Positions 1 through 5,457 of a stretch of DNA of 5,457 nucleotides are shown here, in pieces. A program made the translations under genes and the position numbers. Position 1 is the first letter of the stretch, and the number at the start of each line of letters is the position of its first letter. The notes below the pieces were generated by a model. That model was not told the origin of the DNA and ran no database searches. It saw nothing but the letters and a program-made list of their open reading frames with translations. This DNA is from Hyphomicrobiales bacterium (GTDB lineage Bacteria > Pseudomonadota > Alphaproteobacteria > Rhizobiales > GCA-2746425): the NCBI GenBank assembly GCA_002746425.1, contig NVXB01000096.1:9220-14676 (forward strand). The letters are read 5' to 3'.

Positions 1-254
1 TGGCCTTTGAGGTTAAGGGCGGCAAGGAAGCAGCTTTCAAATTTGCCAATGCCTTGCAGCTTATTCGCCTGTCCAACAATCTGGGCGATGCCAAAAGCCT
101 GATCACCCATCCCGCCACCACCACGCATCAGCGTCTACCCGATGAAGACAAGATTGAGCTTGGTATTTCCGGCGGCTTGTTGCGCTTGTCCATAGGCCTT
201 GAAGATGTCGAAGATCTTCGCGAGGATCTGGATCATGCACTTGGCATGATTTGA
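1..254 (+). CDS. metZ: O-succinylhomoserine sulfhydrylase, C-terminal part (5' end outside window)
   Basis: Codons are read from base 3; the stop is TGA at 252-254, leaving about 83 C-terminal residues. The product belongs to the Cys/Met metabolism PLP-dependent family (fold type I). The segment SLITHPATTTHQRL, followed by ELGISGGLLRLSIGLEDVEDL, is the family's hallmark C-terminal region, with the SNNLGDAKSL stretch just before it. The THPATTTH...LRLS.GLED arrangement is typical of MetZ and the related cystathionine gamma-synthase group. MetZ makes homocysteine from O-succinylhomoserine and sulfide in the cytoplasm, for methionine synthesis. The PLP lysine lies upstream and is not visible, so O-acetylhomoserine sulfhydrylase or cystathionine gamma-synthase cannot be fully excluded. 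It converges on the Rid-family gene and is probably not functionally part of the transporter operon. Confidence 0.85.
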   Translation, partial: AFEVKGGKEAAFKFANALQLIRLSNNLGDAKSLITHPATTTHQRLPDEDKIELGISGGLLRLSIGLEDVEDLREDLDHALGMI

Positions 255-262
255 GCTTAAGC

Positions 263-288
263 AGGGCAGCGTTTTATGATGCTGCCCT
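263..288. terminator. Hairpin between convergent genes, possible bidirectional terminator
   Basis: AGGGCAGC (263-270) and GCTGCCCT (281-288) form a perfect 8-bp stem around a 10-base loop. It lies 8 bases after the metZ stop and 16 bases past the stop of the convergent Rid gene. Neither side has a clear T-tract, so the hairpin is seen directly but terminator function is inferred from position and symmetry. Confidence 0.55.
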
Positions 289-304
289 CGCAAAACAGGT
301 GAGA

Positions 305-721
305 TCAGGCTGCATCTATTTTTGCAGCCAAAACTTCTATTTCAACAACAAATTTCTCACTGGCGAACCCCGATACAATCATCAAGGTTGATGCGGGCGG
401 CGGTGTTGAGACATATTTGTCGCGGGCTTTCATATAGCCCGGCAAATGCTCGCGGCCACTGACATAAGCATTAATGCGCACAATATCCTGCAAATCCATA
501 TCTGCTGATTTCAGGATTTCAATAATGTTTTCGAAAATCAGATCCGTCTGAGCTTGAGCGCCTTCGGGAATGTCGTCTTCTAACGTAACGCCCAATTGGC
601 CGGAGCAAACCAGCAAGCGCGCACCTTGAGGCACTTCCACCGCATGGCTGTAATTGGCGAAAGGCGCACGGATCGTCGAGGGCGTGTGACGGACAAAATT
701 ATTGGCGTCAGGTGTGGGCAT
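305..721 (-). CDS. Rid (YjgF/YER057c/UK114) family protein lacking the canonical catalytic arginine
   Basis: The 138-residue product has the usual Rid length and landmarks: the SGQLGV strand at residues 40-45, an EN.. helix (64-75), the QDIVRINAYVS strand (78-88) and the C-terminal VVEIEVLAAK strand (125-134). Canonical RidA hydrolyses reactive enamines/imines such as 2-aminoacrylate and uses an arginine (Arg105 in E. coli RidA, in PARS). Here the equivalent segment is PPPASTLMIVSG (107-118), with Ser111 or Thr112 in that place, so archetypal RidA imine deaminase activity is doubtful; Rid subfamilies without this arginine are known and mostly uncharacterised. The ATG at 719-721 is preceded by AGGA about 10 bases upstream on the minus strand. 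It is transcribed divergently from the ABC/deaminase operon. A role there, analogous to the Rid-family RutC in uracil breakdown, is inference. Confidence 0.88.
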   Translation of the reverse strand: MPTPDANNFVRHTPSTIRAPFANYSHAVEVPQGARLLVCSGQLGVTLEDDIPEGAQAQTDLIFENIIEILKSADMDLQDIVRINAYVSGREHLPGYMKARDKYVSTPPPASTLMIVSGFASEKFVVEIEVLAAKIDAA

Positions 722-746
722 AAAAGTGGATTCCTGGACTTACTAC

Positions 747-759
747 GTATTATTAATAC
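747..759. promoter_or_regulatory. Inverted repeat, candidate operator in divergent intergenic region
   Basis: GTATTA (747-752), one central T, then TAATAC (754-759) make a perfect 13-base odd palindrome. It lies 26 bases upstream of the Rid gene start and 114 bases upstream of the substrate-binding protein start, a sensible place for a dimeric regulator to act on one or both promoters. No regulator gene is in the window and the AT-rich composition raises the chance of coincidence, so operator function is inferred only. Confidence 0.3.
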
Positions 760-788
760 AATCTGAAGATGAATAATCGGCAAGGAGC

Positions 789-817
789 TTGAGTTTTCGT
801 GCGCTGCACCGCAAAAT
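789..817 (+). promoter_or_regulatory. Weak candidate sigma-70-type promoter for the ABC/deaminase operon
   Basis: TTGAGT (789-794) and CAAAAT (812-817) each match four of six positions of the -35 and -10 consensus, with 17-base spacing. They lie 57 bases upstream of the substrate-binding protein start. The match is modest, so a promoter is expected in this intergenic region but its exact position is uncertain. Confidence 0.25.
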
Positions 818-873
818 AAAAACAGGCTGCACTATGGTGGCCCAAACAGATCGCAAAAACAAGGAATCCAAGC

Positions 874-1899
874 ATGGCGTCCATCTCCCTAAAATCAATT
901 CTTACTGTTGGTGCACTCGCGCTGAGCGCCACCGTGGCACATTCTGCCGGCCATCAGAAAAGCGTAACATTTGGCACCAACTGGCTGGCACAGGCTGAAC
1001 ATGGCGGCTTTTATCAAGCTGTTGCTGATGGCACTTATGCTGCATGTGGCCTCAATGTCACCATCGCACCAGGCGGCCCGCAGGTGAATAACCGCGCGCT
1101 TTTGCTGGCTGGCAAAATCGAGTTCAATATGGGCGGCAATATGCTGCAGCCTTTCTCGGCCGCTGAGCAGAACATTCCTGTTGTTGTGCTGGCTTCCATG
1201 TTCCAAAAAGAGCCTCAAGTTATCATCAGCCACCCAAATCAGGGCTTTGATACTTGGGAAAGCCTGAAAAACGCAAAGCTCATTCTAGGTGAAAATGGCT
1301 ATCAGAGCTATTATCAATGGATGATTGCAGAGTTTGGCTTTACCGCTGATCAGCGCGAGCCTTACACATTCAACTCGGCTCCGTTCCTGGCAAATAAAAA
1401 GTCTGCGCAGCAGGGTTACATCACATCTGAGCCATTTGCGATTGAGCGTGAAGGTGGCTTCAAGCCCAACCTTTTCCTGTTGGCGGATTATGGTTTTAAC
1501 ACCTACTCCACAACCATCGAAGCCATGCAGGGCTATGTTGCTGGCGATCCAGAAGCTGTGCAATGCTTTGTTGATGGCTCCATCATTGGTTGGGTCAACT
1601 ACCTGTATGGCGACAACTCTGCCGCCAACGCGCTGATCAAATCCGATAATCCGGACATCAATGATGATCAGATCAAATTCTCCATCGACACGATGAAAGA
1701 ATACGGCATTGTTGACAGTGGCGATTCCCTGACCATGGGCATTGGCGCGATGACCGATGAACGCCAGAAAAGCTTCTATGACAAGATGGTTGCTGCCGGT
1801 GTTACGCCTGCCAATCTCGACATCTCCAAAATCTACACACTTGATTTCATCAACAAGGGTGTTGGCGTTGAGCTGAAGAAAAGTCTGATGGCCAAATAG
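874..1899 (+). CDS. ABC transporter substrate-binding protein, NMT1/THI5-like (NitT/TauT type)
   Basis: This 341-residue periplasmic protein captures the substrate for the ATPase and permease encoded downstream. Residues 1-25 form a signal peptide: a lysine near the start, the hydrophobic core ILTVGALALSATV, and an HSA cleavage site before Gly26. The mature protein opens with a strand and the motif NWLAQAEHGGFYQAVADGTY (36-55), then GLNVTIAPGGPQVNN (59-73). This is the arrangement of the NMT1/THI5-like and SsuA/TauA folds, in which the WLAQAEHGGFY segment corresponds to the pyrimidine-binding W..N..H.G region of ThiY-type proteins. The length suits the family. The start ATG has AAGGA 8 bases upstream (861-865). 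The CodA-like deaminase in the same operon agrees with a nitrogen heterocycle ligand, but the ligand cannot be read from sequence; aliphatic sulfonates, taurine, nitrate and pyrimidines are all bound within this superfamily. Confidence 0.88.
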   Translation: MASISLKSILTVGALALSATVAHSAGHQKSVTFGTNWLAQAEHGGFYQAVADGTYAACGLNVTIAPGGPQVNNRALLLAGKIEFNMGGNMLQPFSAAEQNIPVVVLASMFQKEPQVIISHPNQGFDTWESLKNAKLILGENGYQSYYQWMIAEFGFTADQREPYTFNSAPFLANKKSAQQGYITSEPFAIEREGGFKPNLFLLADYGFNTYSTTIEAMQGYVAGDPEAVQCFVDGSIIGWVNYLYGDNSAANALIKSDNPDINDDQIKFSIDTMKEYGIVDSGDSLTMGIGAMTDERQKSFYDKMVAAGVTPANLDISKIYTLDFINKGVGVELKKSLMAK

Positions 1900-1915
1900 G
1901 CTTTTCAGTAAAACC

Positions 1916-1944
1916 CCCGCAGCGGTTTTTTACATCGCTGCGGG
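1916..1944 (+). terminator. Intercistronic hairpin after the binding-protein gene, possible attenuator or mRNA stabiliser
   Basis: CCCGCAGCG (1916-1924) and CGCTGCGGG (1936-1944) form a perfect 9-bp GC-rich stem with an 11-base T-rich loop. It lies 16 bases after the binding-protein stop and about 57 bases before the ATPase start. Only ATTT follows it, so it is not a strong intrinsic terminator. In ABC operons, hairpins at this point commonly allow the binding protein to be made in excess over the membrane components, by partial termination or by protecting the upstream mRNA; that role is inferred here. Confidence 0.6.
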
Positions 1945-2001
1945 ATTTGAATCTGGCTGCTTCCCAAACCCTCACGACCGGGGAGCCTTTGAATAGGCAT
2001 A

Positions 2002-2805
2002 GTGCGTGTGACGTCACCTTCTCTCATCTCTCTCAACGGAATCACCAAGTCCTTTTCCAACGGCACAGTTGCGCTTCGCGACATGTCGATGGATGTAAAA
2101 CGTGGTGAATTTGTAAGTCTGCTTGGCCCCTCCGGCTGCGGCAAATCAACGGCCCTGCGCATTATTGCGGGGCTGGCACCCGCCACCCTTGGCACTGTTA
2201 CTTGGGATCAATCTGGCAGCGCGGACAGCAGCGCTTCGCACTCACATGATATCAGCTTTGTATTTCAAGAACCCACCCTGATGCCTTGGGCCACCGTGTT
2301 CGGCAATGTGTATCTGCCGCTCAAGTTAAAAGGTAAGAGCAAAGCCGCATCCCGCGATGAGGTGATGGAAGCACTTGAGTTGGTCGGGTTGGAGAACTTT
2401 GAAAACTCCTATCCGCGCGAGCTGTCCGGCGGCATGAAAATGCGCGTCTCTATTGCCCGCGCGCTGGTGACCCGTCCGCGCCTGTTGTTGATGGATGAGC
2501 CATTCGCTGCGCTGGATGAAATCACGCGTTTCAAGCTGAACAACGATCTACTGCACCTTTGGGAGCGCTTTAACTGGACCGTTATTTTTGTAACCCATTC
2601 GGTGTTTGAATCGGTCTATCTGTCCAACCGCATTGTGGTTATGGCGGCCCGCCCCGGCCGGGTTGTGGAAGATATGACCATTGATGTGCCTTATCCACGC
2701 GATGAAGATTTCCGCACCAGCCAAATCTATAGCGATCATTGCCGTACCGTTTCTGCGGCGCTGCATAATGCCATGGATGCCAATGAGAGCGAGCAAATCG
2801 CATGA
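2002..2805 (+). CDS. ABC transporter ATP-binding protein (NitT/TauT, SsuB/TauB type)
   Basis: A 267-residue cytoplasmic ATPase that powers the importer. All motifs are intact: Walker A GPSGCGKST (42-50), Q-loop Gln89 in FVFQEPTLMPW, signature LSGGMKMRVSIARAL (141-155), Walker B LLLMDEP (161-167), D-loop ALDE (170-173) and switch histidine His199 in VTHS. QEPTLMPW and the late MAARPGRV segment (214-221) are typical of the nitrate/taurine/sulfonate subfamily. The start is a GTG: an in-frame TGA at 1990-1992 leaves only GTG at 2002 or 2008 before the first core strand, and the nearest strong purine run, GGGGAG (1980-1985), is 16 bases away, so initiation looks weak. The first in-frame ATG would remove the opening strand of the domain. 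The stop overlaps the permease start by the 4-base ATGA, indicating translational coupling. Confidence 0.93.
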   Translation: MRVTSPSLISLNGITKSFSNGTVALRDMSMDVKRGEFVSLLGPSGCGKSTALRIIAGLAPATLGTVTWDQSGSADSSASHSHDISFVFQEPTLMPWATVFGNVYLPLKLKGKSKAASRDEVMEALELVGLENFENSYPRELSGGMKMRVSIARALVTRPRLLLMDEPFAALDEITRFKLNNDLLHLWERFNWTVIFVTHSVFESVYLSNRIVVMAARPGRVVEDMTIDVPYPRDEDFRTSQIYSDHCRTVSAALHNAMDANESEQIA

Positions 2806-3659
2806 GTGATACAACCCTGTCTGAGAACCAATCACTCATTGATCCGCTAGAGGTTGCGCGCGCACGTGCGCGGCGACGCGATAATGTGCTCAAATATATT
2901 TTGCCGCTGGTGATTTTTGCGTTGGCAATGGTGATTTGGGATCGTATTTGCGTGTGGAACGAAATTCCTTCCTACATTCTGCCGCGCCCTTCGCTGGTCA
3001 TGGAAACCATGATCAAGGATTGGGGTATCCTGTCGGTTGCCCTGGTCAACACGTTGAAAATTACATTTTTATCACTGGCGCTGGCCGTTGCTGGCGGCGT
3101 GGGCCTAGCGGTGCTGTTTACTGTGTCGCGATCGATAGAAATGTCTCTGTTTCCCTTCGCCATCATTTTGCAAGTTACGCCTATCGTGGCGATTTTCCCG
3201 CTGATCAATATCTATGTTGATTCTCAGCTGACTAAATTGTTGCTCTGCGCCTGGATTGTGGCTTTCTTTCCGGTTCTCTCCAACACCACGCTGGGGCTGA
3301 ATTCGGTGGATCACAATCTGCGTGATTTATACCGCATGTATGGCGCATCTCGCTGGCAAACCCTGTGGCATTTGCAATTGCCTGCCGCCATGCCGTATTT
3401 TCTTGGTGGTTTGAAAATCGCTGGTGGCCTGGCACTGATTGGCGCAGTTGTTGCTGAATTTGTTGCAGGCTCTGCGGGCCAAAGCTCCGGTCTGGCCTCG
3501 CGCATCATCGAAGCTGGCTACCGCCTTAATGCACCGCGCCTGTTTGCTGCGTTGCTGCTAATCTCGCTAACCGGCATTGTCATCTTTTTTGCCACATCGC
3601 TGACATCCCACCTCATCTTGCGCAAATGGCATGAAAGCGCACTCAAACGGGAGATTTGA
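2802..3659 (+). CDS. ABC transporter permease (TauC/SsuC type)
   Basis: A 285-residue inner membrane protein forming, probably as a homodimer, the transport channel. After a basic cytoplasmic N-terminus (residues 15-31, rich in Arg) come hydrophobic segments at about 31-48, 83-108, 115-138, 145-163, 205-223 and 247-268, matching the usual six spans of this permease class. The coupling (EAA-like) loop that contacts the ATPase is YRMYGASRWQTLWHLQLPAA (177-196), with the conserved GAS and the P of LP. PSYILPRPSLV (56-66) is the conserved segment after the first span in this family. Only one permease gene is present, as expected for the family. The ATG lies inside the ATPase stop (ATGA). The stop is followed after 3 bases by the amidohydrolase start. 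Confidence 0.92.
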   Translation: MSDTTLSENQSLIDPLEVARARARRRDNVLKYILPLVIFALAMVIWDRICVWNEIPSYILPRPSLVMETMIKDWGILSVALVNTLKITFLSLALAVAGGVGLAVLFTVSRSIEMSLFPFAIILQVTPIVAIFPLINIYVDSQLTKLLLCAWIVAFFPVLSNTTLGLNSVDHNLRDLYRMYGASRWQTLWHLQLPAAMPYFLGGLKIAGGLALIGAVVAEFVAGSAGQSSGLASRIIEAGYRLNAPRLFAALLLISLTGIVIFFATSLTSHLILRKWHESALKREI

Positions 3660-3662
3660 ACC

Positions 3663-5027
3663 ATGAGTGTTTTGCCTGGATTTCTAACCGTTCCCCACAC
3701 CAGCCGATTTGCGCTGACCCGTGGACGCACGCCTAAGGCATTGGTGAGCCATTTGCCGGAATTCGACAATGCAATAGATCGTTCTGTTTTTCCGCCCGAT
3801 GATGATCTTGTCTGTGCGGATTTTCTGATCGATGGCGGCAATCTTGTCGGTGTTGGTTTGCCAGGCACATTTGACGGTGAGATCGCACTGCTGGAGCTGG
3901 ATGAATCGATCGTGCTGCCCGCTTTTACAGAGCTGCATACCCATCTCGATAAGGGCCATATATGGCCCCGGCAAAGCAACCCCGATGGCACATTTGCCGG
4001 CGCATTGGAGGCCACCAATAAGGACCGTGTTGCCAATTGGAGCGAGCAGGATGTACGCGCCCGCATGGAGTTTGGCCTCAGCACCGCTTATGCCCACGGC
4101 ACCCGCACAATCCGCACCCATCTGGATTCGCTAGACCCACAACACAAAATCTCATGGCCGCTTTTTGCAGAAATACGTGAGGAATGGGCTGATCGCATGA
4201 CCCTGCAAGGTGCGGCATTAGCCGGTGTTGACCGGTTGATTGATGATGATGTGTTCAAGGATTTGATGGATACAATTCTGCCACATGGCGGGATTCCCGG
4301 CGCTGCTACCTACATGATTCCAGAACTTCAAAACGTGCTGACCAAAATGTTCCGCGCCGCGATGGATGCCGGTGTGGATCTGGATTTCCATGTTGATGAA
4401 ACACTGGACGCTGATGCGAAAACACTGCTGGTGATTGCTCAAACCGCGATTGATCTGGGCTTTGAAGGACAGATTACCTGCGGCCATTGCTGCTCGCTGT
4501 CACGCCAAAGCCCGAGTGATATTGACCGTGCGCTTGATCTGGTGGCGCGTTCAGGCATCACCGTGGTCAGCCTGCCAATGTGTAATATGTACCTGCAAAA
4601 CCGCAATGAGCCGGGCAGCCCACCGCATACGCCGCGTTTTCGCGGTGTCACCCTGCTGCATGAAATGAAGGCGCGCGGCATTCCCGTGGCCATCTCGTCC
4701 GATAACACCCGTGATCCGTTTTATGCCTATGGCGATCTGGATGCACTGGAGGTTTACCGTGAGGCCACCCGTATCGCGCATTTAGACCATCCCATTGTCG
4801 ACTGGATCAATACCATTACGCAGACTCCAGCTAAAACCATGGGGCTAAAGGGTGGCTTCGACATTGATGCGCCTGCTGATCTAGTTTTGACCCGAGCCAG
4901 AAGTTTCAGCGAGTTACTGTCCCGCCCACAGGGCGACCGGGTGGTTATCCGCAACGGCAAAGCCATTGAGCGGGTGTTGCCGGATTACCGAACGCTGGAT
5001 CATCTCTTTACCTCACGGGAGTCGTGA
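3663..5027 (+). CDS. CodA-like (cytosine deaminase-type) metal-dependent amidohydrolase
   Basis: The 454-residue cytoplasmic enzyme is of the amidohydrolase superfamily, nearest to CodA-type cytosine deaminases (E. coli CodA is about 427 residues). The N-terminal strands of the small beta domain reach about residue 88. Metal ligands follow: His92 and His94 in ELHTHLDK, His243 in HVDE with catalytic Glu246, His275 in CGHCCS, and Asp347 in SSDNTRDPFY. Gln182 in LQG probably corresponds to CodA Gln156, which contacts the pyrimidine. By my alignment, CodA Asp314 and Trp319 become Asn348 and Phe353, and Lys97 follows HLD, so the substrate may differ from cytosine. The first 40 or so residues contain an insertion relative to CodA. 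The ATG has GGGAG (3649-3653) 9 bases upstream, overlapping the permease end, and the next gene begins immediately after the stop. Family assignment is firm, substrate unknown. Confidence 0.9.
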   Translation: MSVLPGFLTVPHTSRFALTRGRTPKALVSHLPEFDNAIDRSVFPPDDDLVCADFLIDGGNLVGVGLPGTFDGEIALLELDESIVLPAFTELHTHLDKGHIWPRQSNPDGTFAGALEATNKDRVANWSEQDVRARMEFGLSTAYAHGTRTIRTHLDSLDPQHKISWPLFAEIREEWADRMTLQGAALAGVDRLIDDDVFKDLMDTILPHGGIPGAATYMIPELQNVLTKMFRAAMDAGVDLDFHVDETLDADAKTLLVIAQTAIDLGFEGQITCGHCCSLSRQSPSDIDRALDLVARSGITVVSLPMCNMYLQNRNEPGSPPHTPRFRGVTLLHEMKARGIPVAISSDNTRDPFYAYGDLDALEVYREATRIAHLDHPIVDWINTITQTPAKTMGLKGGFDIDAPADLVLTRARSFSELLSRPQGDRVVIRNGKAIERVLPDYRTLDHLFTSRES

Positions 5028-5457
5028 ATGACTGATTATACCGCCTTAAAAGCCGCGTTGGCACCAGTTAAACTGGAAGACAATGCTGCCATCGTTAAGC
5101 AGAAAAGCCGCGATTTTTTCTGGTATTCGCCGATTCTTAAACGCCAGCTCGATGATGTGACCGCCGATTTAATTGCCTCTCCCTCCACCGAGGAGGAAGT
5201 CATTCATGTCCTCAAAATCTGTTTTGCCCATGATGTGCCGGTAACACCGCGTGGCACTGGCACAGGCAATTACGGCCAAGCCATGCCGCTATCGGGCGGC
5301 GTTTTGCTGGATTTATCTCGTTTCAACAAGGTGCTAGACGTTTCAACAGGGCGGTTTATTTCCGAACCTGGTGCGGTCATCGCTGATATTGACAAGAAGG
5401 CTCGCGAAAGCGGGCAAGAACTGCGCATGCACCCCTCAACTTATACCACCGCTTCTA
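5028..5457 (+). CDS. FAD-binding oxidoreductase, GlcD-like, N-terminal part (3' end outside window)
   Basis: The first 143 residues of an FAD-linked oxidase of the PCMH/FAD_binding_4 (GlcD, vanillyl-alcohol oxidase) fold. The diagnostic FAD diphosphate loop is TPRGTGTGNYGQAMPLSGG (73-91), preceded by a regulated helix with PSTEEEVIHVLKICFAHDVPV (52-72) and followed by LLDLSRFNKVLDV (93-105) and EPGA (113-116). MHPSTYTTAS (134-143) begins the segment that in this group normally continues into a Gly-Gly rich FAD contact, cut here by the window end. Such enzymes oxidise hydroxy acids, alcohols or amines with FAD; the substrate-specific C-terminal domain is missing, so the reaction is unknown. 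The ATG directly abuts the amidohydrolase stop (TGA at 5025-5027) and GGGAG (5017-5021) lies 6 bases upstream, so it is the next step of the same operon. Confidence 0.9.
   Translation, partial: MTDYTALKAALAPVKLEDNAAIVKQKSRDFFWYSPILKRQLDDVTADLIASPSTEEEVIHVLKICFAHDVPVTPRGTGTGNYGQAMPLSGGVLLDLSRFNKVLDVSTGRFISEPGAVIADIDKKARESGQELRMHPSTYTTAS

Noticed and set aside
789..998. Short plus-strand frame overlapping the start of the binding-protein gene
   Set aside because: It begins at TTG without a convincing ribosome site, and most of it duplicates the binding-protein region in another frame; not a credible leader peptide.
895..1233. 112-codon open frame on the minus strand
   Set aside because: It is fully inside the substrate-binding protein gene, which has a signal peptide and family motifs; the antisense product has no recognisable features.
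2008..2017. Perfect 10-base palindrome GTGACGTCAC at the ATPase start
   Set aside because: Palindromes of this size are expected several times by chance in a window this long, and it lies within coding sequence with no supporting context.
874..2805. A complete ThiXYZ-type thiamine precursor transporter
   Set aside because: The binding protein shares the NMT1/THI5-like fold but not the exact ThiY signature, and no thiamine genes or TPP riboswitch are visible; specificity is left open.
3518..4084. Long open frame of 188 codons on the minus strand
   Set aside because: It lies across the permease end and the amidohydrolase, whose family motifs are clear in the plus frame; its product is low-complexity Ser/Arg-rich with no recognisable domain.

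Overview
The window looks like chromosomal DNA from an alphaproteobacterium of moderate GC content. The evidence is the close match of the first gene to alphaproteobacterial O-succinylhomoserine sulfhydrylase (MetZ), the style of the transporter genes (Rhizobiales/Rhodobacterales-like) and the start context and codon use. I cannot assign a genus. There are no RNA genes, mobile elements or CRISPR arrays that I can see, and coding density is high.

Layout: (1) 1-254, + strand, is the 3' end of a MetZ-like PLP enzyme. (2) A perfect 8-bp-stem hairpin at 263-288 separates it from a convergent gene. (3) 305-721, - strand, encodes a Rid (YjgF/YER057c/UK114) family protein without the usual catalytic arginine. 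(4) 722-873 is a divergent intergenic region with an AT-rich inverted repeat and a weak candidate promoter. (5) 874-5457, + strand, is one apparent operon of five genes: a secreted NMT1/THI5-like (NitT/TauT-type) substrate-binding protein, an intercistronic hairpin, an ABC ATPase, a TauC/SsuC-type permease, a CodA-like (cytosine deaminase-type) amidohydrolase, and the 5' part of a GlcD-like FAD-binding oxidoreductase cut by the window end. The last four genes are tightly coupled: a 4-base ATGA overlap, a 3-base gap, and a 0-base gap.

Reading as a unit (inference): the ABC system imports a small compound, probably a nitrogen heterocycle; the CodA-like enzyme removes an amino group or opens a ring; the FAD enzyme oxidises a product; and the divergent Rid protein may handle a reactive imine/enamine or peracid intermediate, as RutC is proposed to do in the Rut uracil pathway. 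The substrate is not determined by the sequence. The CodA-like enzyme keeps the metal and catalytic residues but changes two substrate-pocket positions (the equivalents of CodA Asp314 and Trp319), so plain cytosine is doubtful. I regard this as a plausible poorly described catabolic or salvage operon rather than a wholly new type of system.
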